Shown here: positions 17,212 through 30,493 of the stretch, one piece after another | Position numbering within the stretch: position 1 is the first letter of the stretch | Layout: the number at the start of each line of letters is the position of its first letter | Source of the DNA: Gammaproteobacteria bacterium | GTDB taxonomy: Bacteria > Pseudomonadota > Gammaproteobacteria > Berkiellales > Berkiellaceae | Direction of reading: 5' to 3' | Length of the DNA stretch: 64,000 bases | NCBI GenBank assembly: GCA_016191245.1 | Contig: JACPOY010000006.1 | Coordinates: 62,001-126,000, forward strand | Translations under genes and position numbers: made by a program | The notes under the pieces: generated by a model | Databases searched by the model: none | What the model was told of the DNA's origin: nothing | The model's input: the letters and a program-made list of their open reading frames with translations, nothing else

Positions 17212-18000
17212 TTATTTTGACATAGAATAATTATTTAAGGAATCTGCCCATTCGCTAAGAGGATCGATGGCTTTATAATCAGTGAGATCAATTTTAATGG
17301 GAGTTATCGAAACAAAACCCTGGTTAACTGCATAAAAATCGGTTCCTGGTCCTGCATCTTGCTCTTTTCCAGCAGGCCCGACCCAATAAATTGGTTTACC
17401 ACGTGCATCAACGCTCTCAATAATTTTTTCAGCAAGATGGCGCTGGCCTAAACGCGTGACTTGGATCCCTTTAATTTGATGTAATTCAATATCAGGTACA
17501 TTTACATTGAGAATAGTGTCACGGGGTAATGGATGACTTATCAATTTTTCTAATAATTTTTTCGCAATAGCTGCCGCCGTATCAAAATGTACAAAGCCAA
17601 TAGAGGAATCATGGTTAGAGTGACTGACTAAAGAAATTGCCATGGCAGGATATCCCAAAAAACGCCCTTCCATTGCAGCAGCAACAGTACCTGAGTAAAG
17701 CACATCATCTCCAAGATTTGCTCCGGCATTGATTCCAGCAATAATCATATCAGGATGAGTGTCAAGCCATCCTGTGATAGCAAGATGAACACAATCAGTT
17801 GGAGTACCATCCACAGCAAAAAAACCATTCGTTTGTTTTTTAATCCGAAGTGGCATATCTAGCGTTAAAGAATTACTTGACGCACTTCTGTCTCTTTCAG
17901 GTGCAACGACAGTAATGTCGGCTAAATGAGATAATGACGCAGCTAAAGTAGCAAGCCCGATCGCATTAACGCCATCATCATTACTCATCAGTATTTTCAT
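17212..18000 (-). CDS. surE: 5'-nucleotidase SurE
   Basis: SurE dephosphorylates nucleoside 5'-monophosphates and short polyphosphate. The metal motif NDDG stands at residues 7-10 when translation begins at the ATG at 18000. A longer frame begins at 18051, but the ATG at 18000 is preferred: it overlaps the ispF stop as ATGA, has GGAG upstream and gives the normal SurE start MKILMSNDDG. Other conserved parts are GINAGANLGDD, YSGTVAAAMEG and DGTPTDCV. The length (262) is normal. Confidence 0.95.
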   Translation of the reverse strand: MKILMSNDDGVNAIGLATLAASLSHLADITVVAPERDRSASSNSLTLDMPLRIKKQTNGFFAVDGTPTDCVHLAITGWLDTHPDMIIAGINAGANLGDDVLYSGTVAAAMEGRFLGYPAMAISLVSHSNHDSSIGFVHFDTAAAIAKKLLEKLISHPLPRDTILNVNVPDIELHQIKGIQVTRLGQRHLAEKIIESVDARGKPIYWVGPAGKEQDAGPGTDFYAVNQGFVSITPIKIDLTDYKAIDPLSEWADSLNNYSMSK

Positions 18001-18488
18001 GCTAATTTTTTCTCCAATAAGGCAACAGCATGTGCTGCAATTGCCTGGCAATTGCCAACCGCATCTAGACCTTCATTTGTGGTTGCTTTTACATTGATTT
18101 GATTATGAGAAACACCAAGATCCTGTGATAATATTTCTTGCATCTGTAAAATATGAGGGGCAAGTTTGGGTTTTTGTGCGATAATTGAGACATCAACGTT
18201 TGCAACAGCATATCCCAATCCTTCTACTTTTAACATAATACTGCGCAAGAATTCACGACTATCCTTGTTTTTATTCTCTATTGCCGTATCAGGAAAATGT
18301 TTACCAATATCACCTAATGCACATGCGCCCAATAAAGCATCACAGATTGCATGAATCACTACATCACCATCAGAATGTGCTACAAGACCTCTTTCATAAG
18401 AAATTTGCACCCCGCCTAATGTAATGAAATTTTTCGAAGGGATCTCTTCAAAACGATGAATATCGTAACCATGCCCTATTCGCATCAT
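17997..18488 (-). CDS. ispF: 2-C-methyl-D-erythritol 2,4-cyclodiphosphate synthase
   Basis: The 163-residue IspF catalyses the cyclising step of the MEP isoprenoid pathway. Zinc ligands lie in GYDIH (Asp9, His11) and in the His of the IHAICDALLGAC helix. The HSDGD and DIGKHFPD motifs and the KATTNEGLDAVG segment are intact. It overlaps ispD upstream and surE downstream by four bases each, so the three are translationally coupled. dxr, in the same pathway, is about 30 kb away in this window. Confidence 0.97.
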   Translation of the reverse strand: MMRIGHGYDIHRFEEIPSKNFITLGGVQISYERGLVAHSDGDVVIHAICDALLGACALGDIGKHFPDTAIENKNKDSREFLRSIMLKVEGLGYAVANVDVSIIAQKPKLAPHILQMQEILSQDLGVSHNQINVKATTNEGLDAVGNCQAIAAHAVALLEKKLA

Positions 18489-19200
18489 GCTAAAACTTCC
18501 TCTTGATGTTTTAATGCTAATAAATGTGCGATCATACTCAGATCTCTAGCAAGGGTAAGCTTAGGATTAGGATATTGTGCAAACACAACTTTTGGTTTCA
18601 AGCCTATATGTTCAACACTAGATGATTCGTCTGTTACTGCTATTTTGTTTTCAAGACAGTGCTGTAAAGCATCAAATAAAATCCCATATCGAAACATTTG
18701 CGGCGTTAATGCATGACATAAATTATCTCTTGGTACAGTATGCAAAATACTGTTGGATGACAGAGATTTGATTGTATCTGCAACAGGCGTTGCCAATATA
18801 CCGCCAACGTGATCATCTTGTACACTTTGCATCAATAGGTGCAAATCATTTTGATGTAAGCAAGGTCTGACTGCATCATGCACCAACACCCAATCCAGCG
18901 GTTTAGCAATCGATTGCAAACCTTTTAATCCATTCAAAACAGATTCTGCGCGCGATTCGCCTCCGACAACAACTTGCACTTTGCGATGGTTCGCTATTGA
19001 TAAATTTGAAAAATGAGGATCATCTTTCGCTAACGCTAGAATAACTTTATAAAGACCCTTTTTATGGATAAATAAATCAATGCTATGCTCTAAAATTGTT
19101 TTACCATGTAGCATTAAATATTGCTTGGCGAGTTGATTGCCATATCGTTGACCGCTTCCAGCAGCAGGAATCACTACCCAAAAACTGCTTTCATGAATCA

Positions 19201-19201
<1 letters not shown>
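18485..19201 (-). CDS. ispD: 2-C-methyl-D-erythritol 4-phosphate cytidylyltransferase
   Basis: The 238-residue IspD activates MEP with CTP. The nucleotide-binding start VVIPAAGSGQRYG, the LVHDAVRPC motif and ATPVADTIK are all present, as is TDESSSVE near the C-terminus. It is coupled by a one-base overlap to ftsB upstream and by ATGA to ispF downstream. The ftsB-ispD-ispF order is conserved in gammaproteobacteria. Confidence 0.97.
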
Positions 19202-23337
<4,136 letters not shown>

Positions 23338-23433
23338 TTACCTTAATTTATAGCAAGTTCGGAGAAATAGAACACTATCTGGACGGGAAGACATAATAAC
23401 AGAATTGAAGGTAAATTACCAAGCATTACTTAG

Positions 23434-24759
23434 TTAAGTAACATTTTCAATTAACCACCCTTCCGCTTCTGGATCCCGGACAGCAAAAGGCTCACAAATA
23501 AACAGCGCCCCCACCCCCACTAGCTCACTTTCTTGATAAAATAATGGTAATCCAGCACGTTCCCAGGTAGGGATTTTGAAATCTTGAAGGATTTTTTTCA
23601 GTTCTCTAGAATGCTTTCTTCCCTGTATACGACATCGCTCTCCCCCTTTTCTAAAGGCTATTTGAAGCGTTGCTTTGGGTATTTTTTCGACACTGATACC
23701 TTGCCCCTTAACTATCTTAGCCTGCCAGGATGAGCCATCTGGAAGTTGTAAGAGTTGGGATAATGGCCATTCGAGTGTTTGTAAGGTATGCGCTTTTTGT
23801 TCTTTTCTTGTCAGCAAAAAGAGTTTGCCCATATAACGCCTGATTTCCCAATGACCAAAAGCAATACAAGGTTCTGAATCAATTCTTGCGTGTTTTATTT
23901 GATTGAGAATATCCTGGCATTTACGCAACGAGGGTGACATTGCACCATTTAACTTTAACCAATGACGAAAAACATATTGTTGTTTTAATGTCGTCAAAGT
24001 TAAAAATGCATTTACATTCAGAATATTGGTTTCATCGCCAAGGCATAGCTGTAAATCTTGGATGAGATATTCATCTAATAATGCTTGTGCATGCTGACAA
24101 TGCTGTGCTGTTCTAGCGATACAGGTTTCAACACTTTCACTCAAGGTTTTTAAAGGCGGCAATACCATTTTTCGTAGATAATTACGTCGAAAACGCAAGT
24201 CGTTATTGGATTTATCTTCAACCCAAGTTAACTGCTCAGTCTTTGCATAAAGAACTATTGCATCTCTGCTGACATCCAACAAAGGTCTAACAAGTTTTGC
24301 TTTGCCTAGTCTTTTGCTTGGGACAATGGCGCCTAAGCCTTGCAATCCGCTTCCCCGAATCATTTGTAATAGAAAGGTTTCAGCTTGATCGCTTTGCGTA
24401 TGTGCTGTTAATAAAACATCTTTTTCTTGAAGAAGATCTGCAAATGCTGCATAGCGTTTTATTCTTGCTACATTTTCAAGACTTTCTCCAGGAGGAATGA
24501 TTAATTGCAAACTGACAATCTGTAAAGGCACCTGATACGATTGACATGTTTGTTGACAATGTAGTACCCAATTGTCGGCATCTTTTTGGAGACCATGATT
24601 GACATGAATCGCACGCAGTTGAAATCCAAACTGCGGCTTTAATTTCCATAGCGCATGCAATAACACATGCGAATCACGCCCTCCGCTATAGGCTACGACG
24701 ATGTTCGTCGCAGTTTGTAACTGTAACCAAACTGAAAGCCTGTCTACAATTTCAAGCAT
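23434..24759 (-). CDS. tilS: tRNA(Ile)-lysidine synthase
   Basis: The 441-residue enzyme converts C34 of tRNA-Ile to lysidine, allowing AUA decoding. The PP-loop motif is AYSGGRDSHVL near residue 24. Further marks are VNHGLQKDADNW, LTAHTQSDQAETFLLQMIRGSGLQGL and the SNNDLRFRRNYLRKMVLP region. The C-terminal TilS domain has FRKGGERCRIQGRKHSRELK. The size is similar to E. coli TilS. It lies eight bases after accA. Confidence 0.96.
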   Translation of the reverse strand: MLEIVDRLSVWLQLQTATNIVVAYSGGRDSHVLLHALWKLKPQFGFQLRAIHVNHGLQKDADNWVLHCQQTCQSYQVPLQIVSLQLIIPPGESLENVARIKRYAAFADLLQEKDVLLTAHTQSDQAETFLLQMIRGSGLQGLGAIVPSKRLGKAKLVRPLLDVSRDAIVLYAKTEQLTWVEDKSNNDLRFRRNYLRKMVLPPLKTLSESVETCIARTAQHCQHAQALLDEYLIQDLQLCLGDETNILNVNAFLTLTTLKQQYVFRHWLKLNGAMSPSLRKCQDILNQIKHARIDSEPCIAFGHWEIRRYMGKLFLLTRKEQKAHTLQTLEWPLSQLLQLPDGSSWQAKIVKGQGISVEKIPKATLQIAFRKGGERCRIQGRKHSRELKKILQDFKIPTWERAGLPLFYQESELVGVGALFICEPFAVRDPEAEGWLIENVT

Positions 24760-24766
24760 TAGTTTC

Positions 24767-25717
24767 CTAATCCTCTCCTAATGCCATCCAACGCTTATAA
24801 CGCAAATCCACAAGGCGTTCTTTAGGGATCTTCTTTACCAATTGAATGTTATTGATAAGATGAGATTTAAGCACTTCAGCCATTTTGTCCATATTACGGT
24901 GTGCACCACCTAAAGGCTCAGGAATGATGCCATCAATTAAACCCAATGCAAGTAACCTTTCTGCTGTGATGCCCATGATCTCTGCAGCATCAGCTGCCTT
25001 TTCTGCGCTCTTAAAGAGTATGGTGGCACAGCCTTCCGGTGATATAGTGGCATAATAGCTGTACTGCAGCATTAATACTCTGTCGGCGACCCCGATCCCT
25101 AATGCCCCACCCGAGCAACCTTCCCCAATCACGACTGCCACAATGGGGGTATTTAATTGCGCCATATCAAATAAATTTCTGGCTATCGCCTCACTTTGCC
25201 CACGTGCTTCAGCATCAATGCCAGGGTAAGCACCAGGAGTGTCAATTAAAGTAATGACGGGTAAAGAAAACTTCTCTGCCAATTCCATCAGTCTTTTTGC
25301 ACGTCGATACCCTTCAGGATGTAACATGCCAAAGTTACGATAGATTTTCTCTTTCGTATCTCTTCCTTTTTGTTGACCAATCACCATCACAGGTTCGCCA
25401 TCAAGTCGAGCAATACCTGCGACAAGCGCATGATCATCGGCAAAGGTCCTATCGCCATGTAATTCATCAAAATCTGTGAATATCCTGGAAATGTAATCCA
25501 AGGAAAAGGGGCGCATGGGGTGGCGGGCCAGCTGCGTAATTTGCCAGGCCGTTAAATTTTTAAATACATTTTGAGTTAACTCTCGGCTCTTGGCTTGAAG
25601 ACGAGTCACCTCTTCTCCAATATTGATCTCACTGTCTGAGCTAACTAACCTAAGAGCTTCTATTTTGGCATCTAGTTCAGCAATAGGTTGTTCAAAATCA
25701 AGATAATTAGGATTCAT
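24767..25717 (-). CDS. accA: Acetyl-CoA carboxylase carboxyltransferase alpha subunit
   Basis: The 316-residue subunit works with AccD (not in the window) to move CO2 from biotin to acetyl-CoA, giving malonyl-CoA. The start [19 protein letters not shown] and the conserved [39 protein letters not shown] and [15 protein letters not shown] are all present. In the ancestral order accA directly follows dnaE; here a ~10 kb accessory island separates them. It heads the accA-tilS run. Confidence 0.97.
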   Translation of the reverse strand: MNPNYLDFEQPIAELDAKIEALRLVSSDSEINIGEEVTRLQAKSRELTQNVFKNLTAWQITQLARHPMRPFSLDYISRIFTDFDELHGDRTFADDHALVAGIARLDGEPVMVIGQQKGRDTKEKIYRNFGMLHPEGYRRAKRLMELAEKFSLPVITLIDTPGAYPGIDAEARGQSEAIARNLFDMAQLNTPIVAVVIGEGCSGGALGIGVADRVLMLQYSYYATISPEGCATILFKSAEKAADAAEIMGITAERLLALGLIDGIIPEPLGGAHRNMDKMAEVLKSHLINNIQLVKKIPKERLVDLRYKRWMALGED

Positions 25718-26019
25718 TATTTCTAACCTGAATAAACGTTACATTTGAATTTTGACCAATTTGGCGGGAAGCTTACTACTTTTTCGACAAGATTTCTTCA
25801 GCTCAAGAATTAAATTATAGCATTCTGGCAGCAGTCCAACCAATAAAATCATAAAAAATGAAAATATTTTAATAATCCCTTGTAATTACGCGATAATATT
25901 GTCATATTCTTTACATGAATGCGAAGTTGTTCGAATAGGTGTTGTGTGTAAACTTAATATCTATAAGAAACTTTGTGTTCAGACTTAGTACTAACATAAC
26001 ACCATCAGGAGTGTTCTAG
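25718..26019. other. Intergenic region between divergent accA and the bufferin locus
   Basis: This stretch of about 300 bases is AT-rich and must carry the promoters of accA (minus) and bufA (plus). A clear AGGAG ribosome site lies at 26007-26011. I do not see a convincing -35/-10 pair for either gene, nor an obvious operator palindrome. Confidence 0.5.
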
Positions 26020-26274
26020 ATGAAACGGACGTCCAAAACAGCTCTAGCTCTTGCTGCGGCAGCAGCTGCACTCTTTGCAACAGGTTGTTCTACAATGTGC
26101 GGCGAATCACATGAAGCCTTAGTTAAATGCGCAGGTTCAAATGCGTGCAAAGGCTCAAGTGAATGTGCTACACCAGACAACTCATGCAAAGGCCGCAACG
26201 GTTGCAAAGGCAATGGTTGGTCATACATGACCAGAAGTGAATGCGTAGGAACAGGTGGTTCAGTCGTAGACTAA
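26020..26274 (+). CDS. bufA: Bufferin-type Cys-rich RiPP precursor
   Basis: The 84-residue precursor has a positively charged, Ala-rich signal sequence (1-22). The signal ends in ATGCS and may be a lipobox or a Sec site. The mature part is Cys-rich, with cysteines at 23, 27, 37, 43, 49, 56, 62 and 75, several in repeated CKG units (ACKGSS, SCKGRN, GCKGNGW). This pattern matches BufA2-type bufferins, whose cysteines are oxidised by an MNIO enzyme to copper-binding heterocycles. The family is known for copper sequestration; the role here is inferred. AGGAG lies eight bases before the ATG, and a hairpin with T-run follows. Confidence 0.85.
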   Translation: MKRTSKTALALAAAAAALFATGCSTMCGESHEALVKCAGSNACKGSSECATPDNSCKGRNGCKGNGWSYMTRSECVGTGGSVVD

Positions 26275-26288
26275 ACCTTCCTCTACCT

Positions 26289-26328
26289 CTAAGGTAGCAA
26301 GTTTCGGCTTGTTACCTTAGGCTTTTTT
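26289..26328 (+). terminator. Intrinsic terminator/attenuator between bufA and bufB
   Basis: CTAAGGTAGCAAG (26289-26301) pairs with CTTGTTACCTTAG (26308-26320) over 13 bp with one G-T wobble. The loop is TTTCGG and the run TTTTTT lies at 26323-26328. It lies between the precursor and its enzyme genes, so partial read-through would give more precursor than enzyme. Confidence 0.85.
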
Positions 26329-26355
26329 CTCACTAACCTCTCCAAGTGAATTTAA

Positions 26356-27219
26356 ATGCGTAGTACAAAAGCGAATACTGCTCCTTTTCCTTATCTAGGT
26401 TTTGGGCTTGGCTTAAGAACAGATCACTACCAAGATATCATTGATCAACAACCCGCCATTGATTGGTTTGAAATATTAACTGAGAACTATCTTGTCCCAG
26501 GCGGAAAACCACTTTATTACTTAGACAAGATTAGTGAAAACTATCCTATCGTGATGCATGGCGTATCCATGTCGCTAGGAAGCATTGATCCATTGGATAT
26601 GGATTACATGAAGCAAGTCAAGAATCTTGCTAAACGTGTTGATGCACGTTGGATATCAGATCATTTATGTTGGACAGGTATCCATCAAAAAAATATGCAT
26701 GATTTACTGCCGTTACCATACACCGAAGAAGCTTTAAAACATGTGGTATCGAAAATTAAACAAGCGCAAGATTTCTTAGGAACTCAGCTCTTAATAGAGA
26801 ATCCTTCAACCTATCTTACATTTTCTAGCTCGACATTAACTGAATGGGATTTTATGCGGGAAATGGCATTAGCTGCCGACTGCTTAATTTTGCTAGATAT
26901 TAATAATATATATGTTAGTGCTTTTAATCATGGCTTTGATCCAATCGATTATTTAAAAGCGATACCTGCGAATAGAGTTCAGCAAATGCACCTTGCCGGC
27001 CATACCAATAATGGGGATCACATCATTGATACCCATGATCACCCTATTATTGATCCTGTCTGGAAACTCTACGCTCAATCTCTAGAGTACTTTGAAAGAG
27101 TCTCTACAATGATTGAAAGAGATGATCATATTCCTGCTTTATCTGTTTTAATCCAAGAACTTGAACAAGCCAAACATATCGCAGCAGATGTATTTCAGGT
27201 GGAACATGCAGGTGCTTAA
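26356..27219 (+). CDS. bufB: MNIO-family (DUF692) RiPP-modifying oxidase, BufB-like
   Basis: The 287-residue TIM-barrel protein belongs to the multinuclear non-heme iron oxidases. Candidate metal ligands are visible in order: Glu43 (LTEN), His68 (MHGVS), Asp102/His103 (SDHLCW), Glu148/Asn149 (IENPS), Asp181 and Asn183-184 (DINNIY), His192, His212/His216 (HLAGH) and HDH at 227-229. It should modify cysteines of the upstream precursor. It begins 82 bases after bufA beyond a terminator-like hairpin and overlaps the partner gene. Confidence 0.92.
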   Translation: MRSTKANTAPFPYLGFGLGLRTDHYQDIIDQQPAIDWFEILTENYLVPGGKPLYYLDKISENYPIVMHGVSMSLGSIDPLDMDYMKQVKNLAKRVDARWISDHLCWTGIHQKNMHDLLPLPYTEEALKHVVSKIKQAQDFLGTQLLIENPSTYLTFSSSTLTEWDFMREMALAADCLILLDINNIYVSAFNHGFDPIDYLKAIPANRVQQMHLAGHTNNGDHIIDTHDHPIIDPVWKLYAQSLEYFERVSTMIERDDHIPALSVLIQELEQAKHIAADVFQVEHAGA

Positions 27220-27982
27220 ACAACTCCAATCTCATTTTCAAGAATATTTAACCCATGGCTCAAATCATATATTTCCTGAAATTGCGCCTGATGAACGCTT
27301 TAGCGCTGATAAGCGTTTAAGAGTTTATTTTGATGCTTATCGTATAAGATTAATGGAAATTTTAAAGCTTGATTTTCCAAAGACCCATACTCTATTAGGT
27401 GATGATGCCTTTGAACAAGCATTTCTAAGCTACTTGCTTCAATTTCCTTCAACACATTTTTCAGTAAGATATTTTGGTCAACAATTTAGTCAATTTCTCG
27501 CATCAACTCCCCCCTATTCCAATTGCGAAGTATTTGCTGAAATGGCGCAATTTGAATGGGCAATTAATTTTACGATTGATGCCAAGGACGCTAATCTTGT
27601 GACATCACAAGATTTGGCAAGTATAAACCCTATGGATTGGCCAAGTTTGCATTTTGCATTTCATCCCTCAGTTATTAGCCATTGTTTTGCATGGGATACC
27701 CCACAACTATGGCAACACATTGATAGCGAAAAACCAGAACGTGCGCCGGTCAAACATGAAACTCCTATTAGATGGTTGTTATGGCGTAAAGGCTTAAGAA
27801 GCTTGTTCCAATCTTGCAATCCGGCTGAAAAATTAATGTTTGAAGCCATTCAAGCGAATGCGGATTTTGGTGAAATTTGTGAATCTTTGATTGATACCGT
27901 TCCTGAAGATGATATCCCCATGACGGCTGCTCAAACGCTAAATAAGTGGATCCACGAAGAAATGGTCAGCAAGATTTATTAG
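27206..27982 (+). CDS. bufC: DUF2063 RiPP-recognition partner, BufC-like
   Basis: The N-terminal DUF2063 domain is recognised by RLRVYFDAYRIRLMEILKLDFPKTHTLL and SVRYFGQQFSQFL. In MNIO systems this partner binds the precursor and delivers it to the oxidase. A longer frame starts at a TTG at 27161, but the ATG at 27206 is preferred because AGGTGG lies just upstream. It overlaps bufB by 14 bases, so the two are translationally coupled. The C-terminal half (about 130-258) is less conserved. Confidence 0.88.
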   Translation: MQVLKQLQSHFQEYLTHGSNHIFPEIAPDERFSADKRLRVYFDAYRIRLMEILKLDFPKTHTLLGDDAFEQAFLSYLLQFPSTHFSVRYFGQQFSQFLASTPPYSNCEVFAEMAQFEWAINFTIDAKDANLVTSQDLASINPMDWPSLHFAFHPSVISHCFAWDTPQLWQHIDSEKPERAPVKHETPIRWLLWRKGLRSLFQSCNPAEKLMFEAIQANADFGEICESLIDTVPEDDIPMTAAQTLNKWIHEEMVSKIY

Positions 27983-28070
27983 GCTAACACAAAATAAAAA
28001 TTAATGATAATTTCGGTTAAATACCTTATAATGCCGATTGTTCATCAACCCTATGACACTTGAAGTATAA

Positions 28071-29009
28071 ATGATCTCAAAAAATAATATATTGCCGATG
28101 CTTTCTTATATATTTCAACTTCCATTAAGATGGATTGATAACAAAGCGACTCCGGAGCATTTAGGACCTAATAAAATTGATTGGTCCCGTATTATTCCTT
28201 TTATAGGAATTCATGTTGCTTGTTTAGCCGTATTCTTTGTCGGTTACAGTAAATTCGCGCTAGGCTTAGCATTATTTTTATACGCATTAAGAGTATTCTC
28301 AATCACTGCTTTTTATCATCGCTATTTTTCGCATAAAACTTTTCAAACCAATCGCTTTTGGCAATTTATTTTTGCTGTGTTAGGTCTGACAGCTATTCAA
28401 AGAGGACCTCTTTGGTGGGCATCCCATCATCGTGAACATCATATGGTGTCAGATCAAGAAGCCGATCCACATTCTCCTGTACAACATGGATTTTTGTGGA
28501 GCCATTTTGGCTGGTTTTTATCTAAGAAATATTTTCACCATGATCCCAAACGGATCCAAGATTTTAATCGTTATCCCGAACTAAGATTTCTAGATAGATT
28601 TGACGTAATTGTCCCCATTGTCTTTGGGATCGGTCTTTATGCTCTGGGTGAATACTTAAGAGTTGCTCATCCTGCATTAGGTACCAATGGCTTACAATTG
28701 TTTATTTGGGGCTTTTGTATTTCAACGGTATGTGTATTCCATGCAACTTTTACCATTAACTCTTTGTCGCATTGTTTTGGTAAAAAGCCTTTTAAAACCT
28801 CAGATAATAGTAGAAACAACATATTCCTTGCTTTGCTCAGTTTCGGCGAAGGATGGCATAACAATCATCATCACTATCCAGCAAGCGCCAGACAAGGTTT
28901 CAAATGGTGGCAAATTGATATTACCTATTATTTGTTATTAGGTTTAGAAAAATTAAGAATCATTAAGGATTTACGTCAACCGCCAGCTTCTCTTTTAAGA
29001 GAAGGTTAA
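28071..29009 (+). CDS. Membrane fatty acid (acyl-CoA) desaturase
   Basis: The 312-residue di-iron membrane enzyme introduces a cis double bond into acyl chains, probably delta-9. The three His boxes are HRYFSH (83-88), HHREHH (119-124) and HNNHHHYP near 262. Hydrophobic segments lie around 40-75, 97-110 and two later regions. It resembles the acyl-CoA desaturase type used to make oleate or palmitoleate. It stands alone after the bufferin genes and is convergent with an unknown gene one base away. Confidence 0.92.
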   Translation: MISKNNILPMLSYIFQLPLRWIDNKATPEHLGPNKIDWSRIIPFIGIHVACLAVFFVGYSKFALGLALFLYALRVFSITAFYHRYFSHKTFQTNRFWQFIFAVLGLTAIQRGPLWWASHHREHHMVSDQEADPHSPVQHGFLWSHFGWFLSKKYFHHDPKRIQDFNRYPELRFLDRFDVIVPIVFGIGLYALGEYLRVAHPALGTNGLQLFIWGFCISTVCVFHATFTINSLSHCFGKKPFKTSDNSRNNIFLALLSFGEGWHNNHHHYPASARQGFKWWQIDITYYLLLGLEKLRIIKDLRQPPASLLREG

Positions 29010-29010
29010 A

Positions 29011-29937
29011 TTATAAAAACCTCAGCGCCGAAGGGCTTCTGGGGGGCTGCTCAACTTCTGGAGTATCTCCCTCGAAACCACCCTCAGCTAAATCCAATAG
29101 ATTCAAACTTGCTGAACTGCGTTTCATTGAAGGACTCACAATCAACATAGGTTGTTGTTCTTGACTCCATTCACTTTGCAGCATTTGCGGCTCTTGCAAG
29201 ACTTCCTGTTGTCTAAGCCCTCCGGCATCTTCTTGTGGGGCCATCGCGCGTCCTGATACATCTTGTTCAGATAATGTTTGATTCAAATTTCGCTGAGCGT
29301 TGAGTAAAGCCTTTTTAAGATAACACCGACTATCAGCAAGAGATCCGGAGAAGGAAACATTTTTATCCCCCAGACAATCAAAAGCACCAAAAAACTTATC
29401 TAAAAAATCGCTCTTGGCTTTAAATCTATTCGTATAAAACAAATATTCTTCAAAAGAGAACTGAATATAAGCTTGATTATCAGACACCTCTTGTCTCTGG
29501 GCTTTGAGAACCAGATCCTCTATTACTGCCTCAATTTCTCTTAATTTCTCTAATCTAGTTGTAAAAATTTTACAACGTATCTCTTCTTCTGCCATTAAAA
29601 ATTCAGCACAACCTACAAGAGAAAGTGAGCTCATTTTTTGCTCTACATTGACAAAAGTAGACATCTTAAGTTCGCCACTGATGATACGAATAATACCGTC
29701 TAATTTTTGTTTGATATCCAAAACGACCGGAAGGGAGTGACCTTGAAGTTTTTCTAAGCAGAATAACAAAAAAGCTATGGTATCATTTTTGAACTGGTAG
29801 GTTTTGTTTAATGATTCATTAGGTTCTTTTAATTGTTCCAATTTATATTTAATATTTGACAAGTCTTCAACCAAGCTGGCTAATGCTTGTAAAAAAACCG
29901 AAGTATTTTTCTGAGTTACTTTTAATTGAAAATACAT
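29011..29937 (-). CDS. Hypothetical coiled-coil protein with disordered tail
   Basis: The 308-residue protein is unrecognised. Residues 1-215 are predicted mainly helical with Leu/Lys/Glu heptad-like stretches (EDLSNIKYKLEQLKEP, RLEKLREIEAVIEDLVL). Residues 220-308 are Gln/Glu/Ser/Pro-rich and probably disordered (QQEVLQEPQMLQ, PPRSPSALRFL). There is no signal peptide. It is tail to tail with the desaturase gene. Effector-like composition is the only hint. Confidence 0.6.
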   Translation of the reverse strand: MYFQLKVTQKNTSVFLQALASLVEDLSNIKYKLEQLKEPNESLNKTYQFKNDTIAFLLFCLEKLQGHSLPVVLDIKQKLDGIIRIISGELKMSTFVNVEQKMSSLSLVGCAEFLMAEEEIRCKIFTTRLEKLREIEAVIEDLVLKAQRQEVSDNQAYIQFSFEEYLFYTNRFKAKSDFLDKFFGAFDCLGDKNVSFSGSLADSRCYLKKALLNAQRNLNQTLSEQDVSGRAMAPQEDAGGLRQQEVLQEPQMLQSEWSQEQQPMLIVSPSMKRSSASLNLLDLAEGGFEGDTPEVEQPPRSPSALRFL

Positions 29938-29954
29938 AAAACCCTTTCTTTTCT

Positions 29955-30464
29955 TTAATCACGCAAATGGCGTTTTTTCTTTTTTGCAATGTTGATATCT
30001 TCTTTGATAGTCGTTTGTGGGTCACTTTCGGCTGTGACAATTGGTTTTGCAACTTCTAGTTGTTTCACCACAATTTTTCCATCACTACCACGTTTATTTA
30101 AACTGGTATTGCTTGCATAATAAGTAAATTCCCCAGCTTCTTTGGGTGTAAATTGCCATTGCAATTTAGTATTTCCATTAATTACCATCGCATCTTGAGT
30201 CATACTTGAGGTGCCATACACAGAAATAGTTGATACCTTTTGTCCAAAATTGCCAATATTAAATGCAATACTATCGGCGCTATCATTGTCAATAACCAAT
30301 AAATATTCCTGCCCTACATCAAACTGAAATTGTTGGGGTTCAATCATTGGTGATTGCGCGCTTCCTACTACTGCGGCATCAATTAATATTGGACCAATTG
30401 CGAACGCTGGTTGAATGGATAAACTTAAAATAATTGGAACAAGCGTTTTCATATTTAAGCGCAC
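29955..30464 (-). CDS. Periplasmic cupredoxin-like protein without copper ligands
   Basis: The 169-residue protein has a Sec signal peptide ending near AFA-IG. A single cupredoxin-like beta domain follows (about 40-135: PQQFQFDVGQEYLLVIDN, WQFTPKEAGEFTYYASN). The usual blue-copper Cys, His and Met ligands are not present, so metal binding is unlikely in the normal mode. The C-terminus is charged and Lys/Arg-rich. The GTG start at 30464 is preferred since AGGGAAG lies just before it; an ATG four codons in is possible. Confidence 0.65.
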   Translation of the reverse strand: MRLNMKTLVPIILSLSIQPAFAIGPILIDAAVVGSAQSPMIEPQQFQFDVGQEYLLVIDNDSADSIAFNIGNFGQKVSTISVYGTSSMTQDAMVINGNTKLQWQFTPKEAGEFTYYASNTSLNKRGSDGKIVVKQLEVAKPIVTAESDPQTTIKEDINIAKKKKRHLRD

Positions 30465-30493
30465 AATAACTTCCCTGTTTTGACTATATTATA

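Noticed and set aside
26016..26228. Minus-strand open frame opposite the bufferin precursor
   Set aside because: It mirrors the Ala-rich and Cys-rich codons of the real gene and has no ribosome site or family.
29955..30464. Blue copper protein acting with the bufferin locus
   Set aside because: The copper ligands are missing, so a direct copper-carrier role is not supported.
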